Source: JAIEOG01 sp964519985 (GTDB lineage: Bacteria; Bdellovibrionota; FAC87; UBA2466). From it: a stretch of 64,000 nt of DNA. Positions 47,408 to 56,431 of this stretch are shown here, piece by piece. A program made the translations under genes and the position numbers. Each line of letters begins with the position of its first letter. The first letter of the stretch is position 1. Where the stretch lies: the NCBI GenBank assembly GCA_964519985.1, contig CAZFMF010000005.1:62001-126000 (forward strand), in the 5' to 3' direction. The notes under the pieces were generated by a model. It saw only the letters and a list, made by a program, of their open reading frames with translations, had not been told where the DNA came from and did not search any database.

Positions 47408-50257
47408 CTAGTTTCGAGACAGTCCAAAAATCCGCGAAACGCAATTCTTCGCTTCCGTCCAATAGACGGTCCCCCAACCCTTGCGGCCGGCTAAGCGTTT
47501 CTTCATGTACTGGTAGATCAGATCGCGGTGCGTTTGGGTGAAGCGTGTCTCGTGCTTCAACCATTCCCGTTGGCGAATTTTGTCGGCTTCTTTATCGTTC
47601 GCATCCCAGAGATCATCGTACGACGCGCGCAGCGCGTGGAAGCCTTGCTCCAAGGAGATCAGCCAAGACGGCAAGGCGATTTCGTCCAGATCTTCCCAAA
47701 CCAAAGTCACCCATTCGGCCGGGCCCCGATATTTCCCGCTTCGATTGAGCTCCTTCACTTCTTCCGTCACCAGAGTTTCCAATAAGTGACGCGCCCGCCG
47801 TACCTGACGGTCGTCCACGTTGCCCATGGCATTCACATCACGCAAATTCCACAGCGCTTCGGTGATAAAGGGAATGCTGTTGTAGGAGGCCCCCACGCAG
47901 AGCTGCATGATCTCCCGGACCTGATCCGGATCCAGCCGGATCACAAGGCCCAGGTCGATGAGGGCCGCGGAATAGCGGGGAACGGCGGTACGGGTTTTCG
48001 GAACGCGCAGCAAGAAATTCCCGCTGTGCAAATCACCGTGCATAAAACCAAATTGAGCGCCGGGCCGATGGGCAAACTTTTCCGGATACACCGCCGCCTG
48101 CATCGGGGTAACGAGCAGTTCCTCGGAAGTCAGCTGCACCAGGGCATCCATGAACTCCTTCGGTAGGGACGGGTAATACTGCTCCAGAATCTCCTTGTTT
48201 GGCACATCGCTGACCAACTCCATCACCATGACTTGAGATTCGGGCCGTGCCGGATACGCTTTGGGCACGTAGATATCGAGGTTCGATTTCCCAAACGGCG
48301 CGATATTGACCTCCAATTGCCGGTTTAGGCGTTCAGCCGCGTCGTTGTGGTTTTGGACCGTTACGTCAATGCGGAGTTCTTCGCGCAAACCCGCGTAGAG
48401 CATCTCGATCAATTCTTCGAGCCGCCGCTTCGACGGGCCGCGACCATTCTTGGACTGCAACGCGGCGGAAAGTTGAGCGGCCAGACGACGCAGTACCACC
48501 CGTTCGGCATCCAGTAGTTTTTCGACGCCGGGTTTCAACACACGCACGGCCACCGGTGTTTTCGTGCCGTCGCCATTGTCGTAATCGGCGTAGACCATTT
48601 GGAAGAGTTTTCCCGCTTTGCCCGACAACCGGATATTGGACAACGGATACTTGTTCACGTCCTCGTCGATAATGCGCTGAATCTGATCGAGCGGCACTTC
48701 CCAACTGTCATCGCGGATCTTTTTGAACATGTTCGCAAAGGAGCCTAGCCCCGCTTTTTTCGATACGGTCTGGAAAAATTGCTGGGCCATCGGCGGCAGA
48801 TGGGTGAGCACGATGCTGAGCGACTGATAATCCGTCGTCTCGAGCGGCGCCCGCATGAGATCTAAAATAATATCCTTCAAGACGTCCGAAGGTAGGGTTT
48901 GCAAATACTCGTCGAAGAAAACTTTGATGAGCCCGTGCACCCGCGGATCTTGTTCGGCCAGCGCCCGAAGTTCCGGCGATTCCGCGGCCGCCGTGCCGAT
49001 GCGATAAATCTGCGGCAAAACGACATCATGGAGTTGGCGGTGGAAAGCGGCCAGCACGCGCGCCTGATCGGCGGTCTGCATCTGCTCTAACTGATCGAGA
49101 AAAGCCACTACCCGGCCTTCACTTTCGGCCAGACGCTGGTAGGCCTCTAAGGCATCGGCCCCCTTTCCCGCCCAGTTCCCCAAATTCGGCGCGGACAAAA
49201 TCGTCCCCAAGGCGAGATTGCCCACGGCGGAGGTCACACTCGGAGGCGCCGTGGGCGCCGGGTCGTTCGGCGCGGCCGTTTTCGCCGGTTCGACTTTCGC
49301 GGGCGCAGGTTTGGGTGTCGCGGAAGGCGCCGGGCTGACCGGAAGCGGCCCCGCTGCGCTACCTTCCAATTGCGCCAAGTGATGCTCACGGCGCCATTTT
49401 TTTCGCTGCGATTTGCTCAGTCCGGGTGGCATAGTGGGCCCCGCCGATCCCGTGGCCGTATCTGGCTGCGTCAACGCATCTAGCTCGTCTTCGGTCAGTG
49501 CCGTTTCACTATTATCATCTTCAAACGCGGCGACCTCCGCCTCGCTCACCGGCGGCACGGCGGGTTTGGCACCGGCGTTGCCTAAGTGGTCTTCGACCGA
49601 GCGCAGGAGTGAGACCGTCCCCCGGGTCGAAAACGCGACCCCCAAAGCCCCCGACAAGATGCTCGCGACGATCGTGGGCGACACATCGCCATTGCCCACG
49701 ATCCCCTCCACGATTTTGTGCAGGCGTTCCGCCTTGTCGAATTCAAAGAGTTCCGCGTCCATTTGGACCGTGGTGTCCCCGAAATCTTTCGGTTCGGTGA
49801 CTACGGCCGGCTTCACCCGATCGGGACCACGCATCCGATCGAAGAGCGCTTCCATATCGCCCCGCAATGAGCCGGTGAAAACGCGAGTGGGTTCGCGGTG
49901 CTTCACGTACTGCGCAAGGTTGTAAATGGGCGGGCCGACGTAGCGTTTGGGGTGTTTGTATATCCGGACAATCTCTTTCAAGTAGGACTTGAAAAGCAAG
50001 AGCTGGTCGCGCCGGGAATACCGACGATAATCCATGAACTCGACCGCGCCCTTGCGATCTAAATTGGCCGAGCCAATCAAAACGAGAAGAAAGGCTTCGA
50101 TCGCGGGCGGAAGTCGGACCGCGGTATGCGGATCCCGCTCGGACCCCGTAGCCGTGAAAGCTTCGGCTCGACGCACCGATCCCGGCGGCATCAAGAAAGC
50201 AAAGATAATGAGAATACGGATCAGAGAAGAGCTATATCGCCGCCCAAGAACGCCCAC
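47408..50257 (-). CDS. Exported UbiB/ABC1-like atypical kinase with altered active site
   Basis: A 949-residue protein starting at GTG 50257, right after an in-frame stop. The N-terminus (LIRILIIFAFLMPPGSVRRA) looks like a signal peptide. Residues 250-340 are Pro/Ala-rich. The kinase-like part at about 540-800 has VAVRVLKPGVEKLLDAE, FGFMHGDLHSGNFLL (catalytic loop, about 735-743) and AALIDLGLVIRLDPDQ (DLG for DFG). UbiB family members support ubiquinone biosynthesis or lipid handling and normally face the cytoplasm. Here the nucleotide-binding Lys of the VAVKV strand is Arg, and the UbiB Ala-rich loop is not recognisable, so catalysis is doubtful. Much longer than UbiB (about 550). Confidence 0.7.
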   Translation of the reverse strand: MGVLGRRYSSSLIRILIIFAFLMPPGSVRRAEAFTATGSERDPHTAVRLPPAIEAFLLVLIGSANLDRKGAVEFMDYRRYSRRDQLLLFKSYLKEIVRIYKHPKRYVGPPIYNLAQYVKHREPTRVFTGSLRGDMEALFDRMRGPDRVKPAVVTEPKDFGDTTVQMDAELFEFDKAERLHKIVEGIVGNGDVSPTIVASILSGALGVAFSTRGTVSLLRSVEDHLGNAGAKPAVPPVSEAEVAAFEDDNSETALTEDELDALTQPDTATGSAGPTMPPGLSKSQRKKWRREHHLAQLEGSAAGPLPVSPAPSATPKPAPAKVEPAKTAAPNDPAPTAPPSVTSAVGNLALGTILSAPNLGNWAGKGADALEAYQRLAESEGRVVAFLDQLEQMQTADQARVLAAFHRQLHDVVLPQIYRIGTAAAESPELRALAEQDPRVHGLIKVFFDEYLQTLPSDVLKDIILDLMRAPLETTDYQSLSIVLTHLPPMAQQFFQTVSKKAGLGSFANMFKKIRDDSWEVPLDQIQRIIDEDVNKYPLSNIRLSGKAGKLFQMVYADYDNGDGTKTPVAVRVLKPGVEKLLDAERVVLRRLAAQLSAALQSKNGRGPSKRRLEELIEMLYAGLREELRIDVTVQNHNDAAERLNRQLEVNIAPFGKSNLDIYVPKAYPARPESQVMVMELVSDVPNKEILEQYYPSLPKEFMDALVQLTSEELLVTPMQAAVYPEKFAHRPGAQFGFMHGDLHSGNFLLRVPKTRTAVPRYSAALIDLGLVIRLDPDQVREIMQLCVGASYNSIPFITEALWNLRDVNAMGNVDDRQVRRARHLLETLVTEEVKELNRSGKYRGPAEWVTLVWEDLDEIALPSWLISLEQGFHALRASYDDLWDANDKEADKIRQREWLKHETRFTQTHRDLIYQYMKKRLAGRKGWGTVYWTEAKNCVSRIFGLSRN

Positions 50258-50453
50258 CTACCCCACCCATGAATGGGCGTGGCCCCACCGCCAAGCCCAT
50301 GCACGAGAATTGCGGCGGTAACGCGGAAAGGCAACAAAAAACTGGGCAAACGCTGCGAGTTGTCAAGCAGTTAACACTGTGCAGCAAACAAACTCGTAAC
50401 CGTTCAGGTTGCCACCCCGCTCCAAAACGTTTACTCAATGGGAAAGCTTCGAT

Positions 50454-50522
50454 TTGCCCCACGCTCTTTCCAACCTCGGCTTGTCCCGTTGGATCCCTGA
50501 GGCCAGGAAGACCGTGGGGCAA
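50454..50522 (-). other. Structured 69-nt element after the Sco gene
   Basis: Arms TTGCCCCACG (50454-50463) and CGTGGGGCAA (50513-50522) pair perfectly. After one mismatch four more pairs follow (TCTT/AAGA). Inside are hairpins CCTG-AGGC-CAGG (50496-50507) and CCAAC/GTTGG (50470-50474 with 50488-50492). The result is a three-way junction that begins at the stop codon of the Sco gene. There is no U-run after it, so it is not a standard intrinsic terminator. Confidence 0.5.
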
Positions 50523-51074
50523 TTAATTTGCTTCGGCCGACAATTCCCGCAGATCTTTTTTCAGCTCGGAAAGCTTCTCTTCATCCATCGCTTGGTAGTA
50601 GCCGCGAATGCGGCCTTGGCCATCCACCAAAACAAAACGCGGGCTGTGCGCGATCGTGTCCCCATTCCCGCCGGCGAGTTTAAAGCCATCGCGGATCAAC
50701 GCGTCGATTTCTTTCTTTCCACCGGTGCCGAAAATCCATTCCGATGGCGATGCCCCTAGTTTTGCGGCGTAGGCGGCAAGGACTTTCGGCCGGTCGTGTT
50801 TGGGATCGACGCTGATCGATAGAAACTTAAATCCCTTCACCACCCCCAGGTCCCGTTTCACTTCGGCCATTTTTGTGTTGAGCAGCGGGCACTGTCCCTG
50901 ACAGCGGGTAAAAATGAAATCCACCACCCAAGCGCTCCCCCGCAAATCTTTCTTGGAAAACGTCTTCCCTTCGCTCGTCGTCAAAGCAAACGGCGGAAGA
51001 CCGGCGAGCGGCGCCGGGGCGGCGGCCAATCGGTTTGCCGCAAAAAATAGAGTAGCGAGCCAAAGGATTCTCAT
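50523..51074 (-). CDS. SCO1/SenC-family copper chaperone
   Basis: A 183-residue protein with a signal peptide (MRILWLATLFFAANRLAAAP) and GGAGGG before the ATG. Thioredoxin fold with the Sco copper site: Cys pair in FTRCQGQCPLL (CxxxC) and His in DTIAHSPRFVLVD. FLSISVDPKHDRPKVLAAYA is also typical. Sco proteins deliver copper to, or reduce, the CuA centre of cytochrome c oxidase in the periplasm. Together with ctaA and ctaB upstream it forms an oxidase-maturation set; the oxidase genes themselves are not in the window. Confidence 0.92.
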   Translation of the reverse strand: MRILWLATLFFAANRLAAAPAPLAGLPPFALTTSEGKTFSKKDLRGSAWVVDFIFTRCQGQCPLLNTKMAEVKRDLGVVKGFKFLSISVDPKHDRPKVLAAYAAKLGASPSEWIFGTGGKKEIDALIRDGFKLAGGNGDTIAHSPRFVLVDGQGRIRGYYQAMDEEKLSELKKDLRELSAEAN

Positions 51075-51088
51075 GGGGCCCTCCCGCG

Positions 51089-51973
51089 TTACTTCGGCAG
51101 GCGATCAATCGCCATTAAGATGCCGAGAATGGGTAGATAGATGATGGAAGCAAAAAACAGACGCCGGGCATAGATCTTGGTTCGAAAAATCGCCAGGTAA
51201 ACGCTAAAAATGAAAAAGCCCAATCCTAAGATCAATGCGCCAAAAAAATAGGCGGGGCCGGTAAGCCCAATGAGCGATGGCACCAAGGACAGTGGTAGGA
51301 GCATCGAAGAGTAGAGCAAGACCTGCTTACTGGTCGCCCCCCCTTCGAGATCGATGACGGAAAGAATCGGCAGACCCGCGCGGGCGTAGTCTTCTCGGTA
51401 GATCCACGCAATGGCGAGAAAGTGGGGAACCTGCCACAGAAACAATATCGCAAAGAGAATCCACCCCTCGAGATCCAGACGATTGGTCGCGGCCGTCCAT
51501 CCCATCAAGGGGGGCATCGCGCCGGGGATGGCGCCCACCAACGTCGACACCGAACTGGTTCGCTTCATCGGCGTGTAGGCAACGAGGTAAGTCAGAAACG
51601 TCATGACTCCCAGGAGAGCGGTAATGCGATTGACGCCGACCAGCAGAACGAGAAAACCGAGCGCTAAACAAACCAGCCCAAACCCAAACGCAAACTCGGC
51701 ATTCATTCGCCCGGAGGGCAAGGGGCGATTGCGCGTACGATGCATGAGCGCGTCAATATCGCGCTCCATCCACTGGTTCACGGCGCCACAGCCGGCCCCA
51801 ACGAACGCCGTACCAATTAAGGCGACTGCTAAGCGGCTCCAATTCACCGCCTCGCCACTCCCCACGCAATAACCCAGGGCCGCCATGGCCAGGGCCAGCG
51901 CGCAAAGCCTGAGCTTCGTGAGATCGATGAGATCGGCCAAAAAAGTCGGTGGCGTTTGCGATTGCGCCGTCAT
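51089..51973 (-). CDS. ctaB: Protoheme IX farnesyltransferase (heme O synthase)
   Basis: About 294 residues from ATG 51973, which overlaps the ctaA stop by 4 bp (the longer open frame is the ctaA shadow). UbiA-family membrane prenyltransferase with about nine helices. The first Asp motif is NQWMERDIDALMHRTRNRPL and the second is YREDYARAGLPIL. It attaches farnesyl to heme b, giving heme O for cytochrome oxidase, in the inner membrane. The adjacent ctaA product then makes heme A. Confidence 0.94.
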   Translation of the reverse strand: MTAQSQTPPTFLADLIDLTKLRLCALALAMAALGYCVGSGEAVNWSRLAVALIGTAFVGAGCGAVNQWMERDIDALMHRTRNRPLPSGRMNAEFAFGFGLVCLALGFLVLLVGVNRITALLGVMTFLTYLVAYTPMKRTSSVSTLVGAIPGAMPPLMGWTAATNRLDLEGWILFAILFLWQVPHFLAIAWIYREDYARAGLPILSVIDLEGGATSKQVLLYSSMLLPLSLVPSLIGLTGPAYFFGALILGLGFFIFSVYLAIFRTKIYARRLFFASIIYLPILGILMAIDRLPK

Positions 51974-52911
51974 GCCGGCTCCGCCCAGCCGACACGCTCG
52001 GCGGCGCGCGGGGCGGGCCAGGACGCCCAACCTAAACGAAAGCTCAAGAGTACCGAGACCATTAAACATAGGGCGCCAACGGCCAGGTGGGCGCTGGTGA
52101 CGATTACCGGGCGCCGCAACCAGATCGTCATCGCCCCTAAGAGCAACTGCACGGTCAGCAGGCCGATCCAAGCCAGGGCGAGAAAGACGCGGGTGCGATC
52201 GTGTTTTTCACGCGCCAAAATCCGCAGAGCGAAACCCAACACGAGGACACAAAGGAGGTAAGCGCCCATTCGGTGCGCAAAGTGAAAACTAATTTGCAGA
52301 CCCCAGACGGGCGGGAAGAAACCACCGTACACCGTCGGAAAATCCGGAATCGCTAGCCCCGCTTTGAGATGGCGCACCGTCGCGCCGAGGAAGAGTTGTA
52401 GGTAAAAGGTTACGGAGATGGCGAAGGAAAGGTAAAAGAGTTTGCGGTCCCCTGGACGATAACCCGGCGACCGCGTCTCCCAACGCGGCGACGTGGCGCA
52501 AGCCAGGACGGCGATGACGCAGAAAAAAGTTTGGCCCAACATGGCGTGCGAGATCGAGACCGATGGCGGCAAGCGCAACAGGACCGTGAGTCCGCCGAGT
52601 ACTGCCTGCACAATCACCATGAAGAGAGCCGTGTACGCCAGCGTGCGCACCCATGCACGCCGCTGCACGCGTCCGGTCACGACCGCCAGAAAAAGCGTCA
52701 ACAACGCGACGGTGCCGGCCACCATGCGATGACCGTGTTCATAGAAAACGCCGCCCACCATCGGCGGCATCCATTGCCCATAGGACATGGGCCAATCCGG
52801 TACGGAAAGGCCCGACCCGGTGCTGGTGACCAAGGCGCCGGCGATGAGCAGCAACCAAGTCGCCACGGCGGTGACGACGGCCAAAACCTGATTGAAACGC
52901 GGGGTGAACAC
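51970..52911 (-). CDS. ctaA: Heme A synthase (COX15/CtaA family)
   Basis: About 313 residues from GTG 52911, preferred over TTG 52971 because it avoids overlapping nadE and follows its stop by 13 bp. Eight membrane helices in two similar halves. Conserved heme-ligand and catalytic residues are visible: EHGHRMVAG and VSISHAMLGQ in the first half, FHFAHRMGAY and VTSAHLAVGA in the second. STGSGLSVPDWPMSYGQWMP is the family's first loop. It oxidises the C8 methyl of heme O to the formyl of heme A. Confidence 0.93.
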   Translation of the reverse strand: MFTPRFNQVLAVVTAVATWLLLIAGALVTSTGSGLSVPDWPMSYGQWMPPMVGGVFYEHGHRMVAGTVALLTLFLAVVTGRVQRRAWVRTLAYTALFMVIVQAVLGGLTVLLRLPPSVSISHAMLGQTFFCVIAVLACATSPRWETRSPGYRPGDRKLFYLSFAISVTFYLQLFLGATVRHLKAGLAIPDFPTVYGGFFPPVWGLQISFHFAHRMGAYLLCVLVLGFALRILAREKHDRTRVFLALAWIGLLTVQLLLGAMTIWLRRPVIVTSAHLAVGALCLMVSVLLSFRLGWASWPAPRAAERVGWAEPA

Positions 52912-52924
52912 AGCGCGGACTCTA

Positions 52925-54547
52925 TTACCAAGGTTTCGAGGAGGCAACGGGGATGCGGCGTCCCCGACCAAAAGCGCGGGGCGAGACTCGGAGGATGGGC
53001 GGTGCCTGCCGGCGCTTGTATTCGCTCGGGCGGTAGAGCTTCAGGAATGTCTCGACGGCCGCTTTGGGATGGCCCGATTCGAGTAAGGTTTTCCCGTCCG
53101 CGCTGGCCTCGAGAGCCTCTTCCACAATGGGGTCGAGTTCGGCGTAGGCGGGCAAAGAATCTTCATCTTTTTGGTTTTCGCGCAATTCGGCGGAGGGGGC
53201 CCGCTGAACGACGCGTTCCGAGATCCCACTCTTGGACCCCCAATACTGGGCGAGAGAGTAAACTTGATGCTTCGTCAGATCGCCCAGCACGGCAATCGCT
53301 CCCGTCAAATCGCCGTAAACCGTGCCGTATCCGGCGGCCAACTCGGATTTATTCGTCGTATTGAGGAGCAACCGATTTTCCTCATTGGCCACGGCCATGA
53401 GCAGCGTCATACGCAAGCGCGGTTGCAAGTTCTCCAGCGTGAGCCCCTGCGGCCGATGGCCCACGGATTTTTCCAGCGTCGCGGCCGCGTCTTGGAAGAG
53501 GGATTCAATCGACAAAGTCGCCGTCTCGATACCCAGCGAACGGGCGAGCGCCAGGGCGTCCTGATTGCTCGCCTCCGACGTATAACGCGTCGGCAGCAAG
53601 ATCCCCTTTACCTTCGCCGCCCCGAGCGCTTTGACCGCGAGCACGGCGACCACACTGCTGTCGATCCCGCCGCTCAGGCCCAGACAGACCCTCTGCGCTC
53701 CGGACTTTCGAACGTAGTCCCGAATGCCAAGCACTAACGCTTCTTCCAACCACTGCGCATCCGATCCCGGGGGAGGGACCACGGCTCCCGAACCCCGGCT
53801 ATCGACGAGCACCAGGCCCTCGCGGAAAAAATCGCCGCGGGCCAAGAGCTCACCGTTCGCGCGCATGGCGGTGCTCCCCCCGTCGAAGATCAAGTCGTCA
53901 TTCGCCCCGATCTGATTGCAAAACAGCAACCCGGCCCCGGTGTAGGTGGTGATTTCCCGAAAAAGCGCTTCGCGCCGGTTGGGTTTTCCCAGGTGAAACG
54001 GCGATGCGGATAGATTCACGACCCAGTCCGCACCCCGGACATCCTCCAACGGCTGCTGGGGATATCCCCGCGGCAAAAAACCGGGGAAATTCCAAGCGTC
54101 TTCGCAGATGGAGAGGGCAAACTTCTGGCCCTGTAGATCGAAGGAAAACGGTTGGGTGCCGGCTTCAAAATAGCGCTCGTCATCGAAGACATCGTAAGTC
54201 GGCAAGAGCCGCTTGCTATACACGCCGGCGAGCTTTCCCTTTTGCAGAAGCGCAGCCGAATTGAAGAAGGGTTTTCCGTTCGGTGAAGGATTGCGTTCTA
54301 CAAAACCCACGACCGCGGAAATCGACGTGGCGGACCGCGCCAACTCGCGCAAGCAGTGTTCGTTGCTTTCTACCAACGAAGGAACATCCAAGAGATCCTG
54401 CGGAGGGTATCCGGTAATCGCCAACTCGGGGAAAACGACGAGCGTCGCCCCCGTTGCGGCCGCTTCTTCTATCTTTTGCTGAATCTTCCGGGTGTTGCCG
54501 GCGCAATCGCCGAGGGTCGGGTTAATCTGAGCAAGCGCGAACTTCAC
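52925..54547 (-). CDS. nadE: Glutamine-dependent NAD+ synthetase
   Basis: A 540-residue two-domain enzyme. The N-terminal nitrilase-like glutaminase has a Glu-Lys-Cys triad (VVFPELAITGYPPQDLL with Glu41, VYSKRLLPTYDVFDDERYF, ALSICEDAWNFPG). The C-terminal ATP-pyrophosphatase synthetase starts at CLGLSGGIDSSVVAVLAVKA. The first domain frees ammonia, which is channelled to adenylated NaAD to make NAD+. One base separates it from the anti-sigma stop, so it is translated with the sigma operon, an uncommon context. Confidence 0.95.
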   Translation of the reverse strand: MKFALAQINPTLGDCAGNTRKIQQKIEEAAATGATLVVFPELAITGYPPQDLLDVPSLVESNEHCLRELARSATSISAVVGFVERNPSPNGKPFFNSAALLQKGKLAGVYSKRLLPTYDVFDDERYFEAGTQPFSFDLQGQKFALSICEDAWNFPGFLPRGYPQQPLEDVRGADWVVNLSASPFHLGKPNRREALFREITTYTGAGLLFCNQIGANDDLIFDGGSTAMRANGELLARGDFFREGLVLVDSRGSGAVVPPPGSDAQWLEEALVLGIRDYVRKSGAQRVCLGLSGGIDSSVVAVLAVKALGAAKVKGILLPTRYTSEASNQDALALARSLGIETATLSIESLFQDAAATLEKSVGHRPQGLTLENLQPRLRMTLLMAVANEENRLLLNTTNKSELAAGYGTVYGDLTGAIAVLGDLTKHQVYSLAQYWGSKSGISERVVQRAPSAELRENQKDEDSLPAYAELDPIVEEALEASADGKTLLESGHPKAAVETFLKLYRPSEYKRRQAPPILRVSPRAFGRGRRIPVASSKPW

Positions 54548-54548
54548 A

Positions 54549-55094
54549 TCACTTCACTTCTTCGCCTAAGTTGGGCTTGCCGGTAAAGCTCTTTTCAAAC
54601 TCTTCGGGCGAAATACCCCCTTCTTCCCAAAGACTGCGCATTGCGGGCTCGCGGACATGGAGCCAGTTGCCGTGCTCTTCGACGATTTCTCCCGCGCCTT
54701 CCAAAATCGGGAAATAGCGCACGAACGAAGATTCATCCGACCGCACCCGAATGCGGGAAACCCAGGGGAAGATATCCGGAAAAACGACGACGACCGTTCC
54801 GAAAATGAGCAACGGCACCAGCGCCACAAAGGCCCAACGCGATGCGCGCGTCGGTGAAAATTTCTTGGTGCCGGCGTGGCACGCTTCCGTAATGCGCAAT
54901 GCCGTTTCGTGGCTGATCGGTTTCGACGTGAGTCCGTGGGCCAAATCCAGAGTGCTCTGCAGATCGCGCTGCACTTCCGTGCATTGTTTGCAGGAAGCGA
55001 TGTGCTGCTTGATCTCGTCCTGACGATTGGTGGGGAGCAAGTTCTCCAAATAATCGGAAAGCATGCTCTGACAAAAGAAACAGGTCGTTACCAT
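54549..55094 (-). CDS. Zinc-finger transmembrane anti-sigma factor
   Basis: A 181-residue protein. N-terminal zf-HC2 domain: CFFCQSMLSDYLENLLP and HIASCKQCTEVQRDL, giving the HxxxCxxC zinc site. One membrane helix at about 87-110 (WAFVALVPLLIFGTVVVVFP), then a periplasmic domain with FVRYFPILEGAGEIVEEHGNW. Twelve bases after the ECF sigma gene, which it most likely inhibits; the periplasmic part would sense the signal. Its stop nearly touches the nadE start. Confidence 0.88.
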   Translation of the reverse strand: MVTTCFFCQSMLSDYLENLLPTNRQDEIKQHIASCKQCTEVQRDLQSTLDLAHGLTSKPISHETALRITEACHAGTKKFSPTRASRWAFVALVPLLIFGTVVVVFPDIFPWVSRIRVRSDESSFVRYFPILEGAGEIVEEHGNWLHVREPAMRSLWEEGGISPEEFEKSFTGKPNLGEEVK

Positions 55095-55106
55095 AGAGGC
55101 TTCTTC

Positions 55107-55697
55107 CTACAGTCCGGCCGACGCGCCGCGCCCACTCGCCTGTCCCATCGACAGACCTTTCAAGGCATCCTTGAAGTCCAAGCGTCCCCGATGGAGGCGG
55201 TGGCGGTAAACACCCCAACGCAGTCCGAGAATGCGGGCCGCTTCTTCATCTTCAAACTTCAAGATGTCGCGTAAGACGACGGGCGCCCGCAACTCAGCAT
55301 CCACGCGCGCCAAGCGATCCCGCACGCGATTTTCTCCGCGCGCCGCGCCATCTTTCGCGCCGCGAGCCGGCAACAGATCTTCGTCCATGCCTTTGAGCAA
55401 GCGCGTGTCGCGCCCGCCCACGACGGGATAGTACGTTTGGTGTAGAGCAGATTGGATGGTGCGCCAGGCGATTTGGAATAGGCGCAGCCGCATTTCTTCG
55501 GGCGGCACGCCATCGGTGGTCATCCCGTGGATACGTCGATAGGCGTCACCGAAATCCCGAAAAATCAGCAGAACCAAATCCTCGACGGCAAAATCCGCCG
55601 CCAAAAGATAGGAGCTGAAATCATAGACGCGCTGATCGTTCTCTTTAATGAACTCACGTAGATCAGGAGTGCGAGCAGCGGCCTGGGTCTTCGCCAT
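55107..55697 (-). CDS. ECF-type RNA polymerase sigma factor
   Basis: A 196-residue protein. Region 2 covers about 15-80 (KENDQRVYDFSSYLLAADFA, VEDLVLLIFRDFGDAYRR), region 4 about 125-180 (DRLARVDAELRAPVVLRDIL, DEEAARILGLRWGVYRHRLH). The linker has a run of Arg/Gly/Asp. Paired with the anti-sigma gene directly downstream. The operon includes NAD and heme A synthesis genes further on, so this sigma may tie them to an envelope or redox signal; that is inference from order only. Confidence 0.82.
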   Translation of the reverse strand: MAKTQAAARTPDLREFIKENDQRVYDFSSYLLAADFAVEDLVLLIFRDFGDAYRRIHGMTTDGVPPEEMRLRLFQIAWRTIQSALHQTYYPVVGGRDTRLLKGMDEDLLPARGAKDGAARGENRVRDRLARVDAELRAPVVLRDILKFEDEEAARILGLRWGVYRHRLHRGRLDFKDALKGLSMGQASGRGASAGL

Positions 55698-55718
55698 AAG
55701 GATCCGTATCTCAACCCG

Positions 55719-56195
55719 TTATCGGTCGAAATTCAACTCTTCGTCGAAATCGTCGAAACGGTCCAAGCTGAACGAGCCATCGTCGCCACCCTGCGATTTG
55801 TAACTGATGCCGGTGTCGTATTCGATTCGCTCGTACTGCTCTTCCAGCACGTAGCCTTCCTCGTTACTATTCTCGGGCGTGTACTCCGCGCTCGCTTTCG
55901 GACGGCGACCGCGCCGCGCAGGTTTTCCAAACATCGAACCCTTACGCGCGCCCCAACCGCCTTGCGATTTACGCTTTTCCATCGCCTCTAAGAATTTCTG
56001 AGAAATCTTTTTGGCTGGTGACGCAGTGCTCGTGGGCGGAGTGGCTGCCGCCTTCTCCACCGCCTTTTCGGGCGCTGCGTTATTGCTGTTGTTGTTTTTG
56101 GAACGCATCGAAAGTGCGCGTTCCACCACCTTGCGCACGGATGCCTTTGCCTTAGTCGTCGTTTTCTCGCGACGCGACTTAGCCAGCTTGGCCAT
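55719..56195 (-). CDS. Charge-segregated, probably disordered protein
   Basis: A 158-residue protein with a basic N-terminal half (MAKLAKSRREKTTTKAKASV, KISQKFLEAMEKRKSQGGWG, KPARRGRRPKAS, an AT-hook-like RRGRRPK) and an acidic C-terminal half ending SFSLDRFDDFDEELNFDR. No signal peptide. The arrangement resembles small nucleic-acid-binding proteins. First gene of the leftward run, 21 bp before the sigma gene; divergent from the histone-H1-like gene, which is also Lys-rich. Function unknown. Confidence 0.5.
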   Translation of the reverse strand: MAKLAKSRREKTTTKAKASVRKVVERALSMRSKNNNSNNAAPEKAVEKAAATPPTSTASPAKKISQKFLEAMEKRKSQGGWGARKGSMFGKPARRGRRPKASAEYTPENSNEEGYVLEEQYERIEYDTGISYKSQGGDDGSFSLDRFDDFDEELNFDR

Positions 56196-56431
56196 AAGTC
56201 CCCCCCGTCCCCGTTGAATAACTACGAAGCCTTAAGCCTGTTCTGCCCCGACTAAAATTTATAAAGATAACTTCTAAGGTATATTAATTGGATAAACGGT
56301 TTTGACGACGTTTGCAATCAGAAATTCGCCGGATTCCGAATTAATTCAAAACGTTTGTATGAGTTCCAGAAAATATGTTAATCGATCTTGTCGTCTGTTG
56401 AGAGGCACGAAAAAAAATTTAGGAGGCACCG

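Noticed and set aside
51974..52171. N-terminal extension of ctaB to 52171
   Set aside because: The extension is Arg/Pro/Gly-rich shadow of ctaA; ATG 51973 overlaps the ctaA stop in the usual ATGA arrangement.
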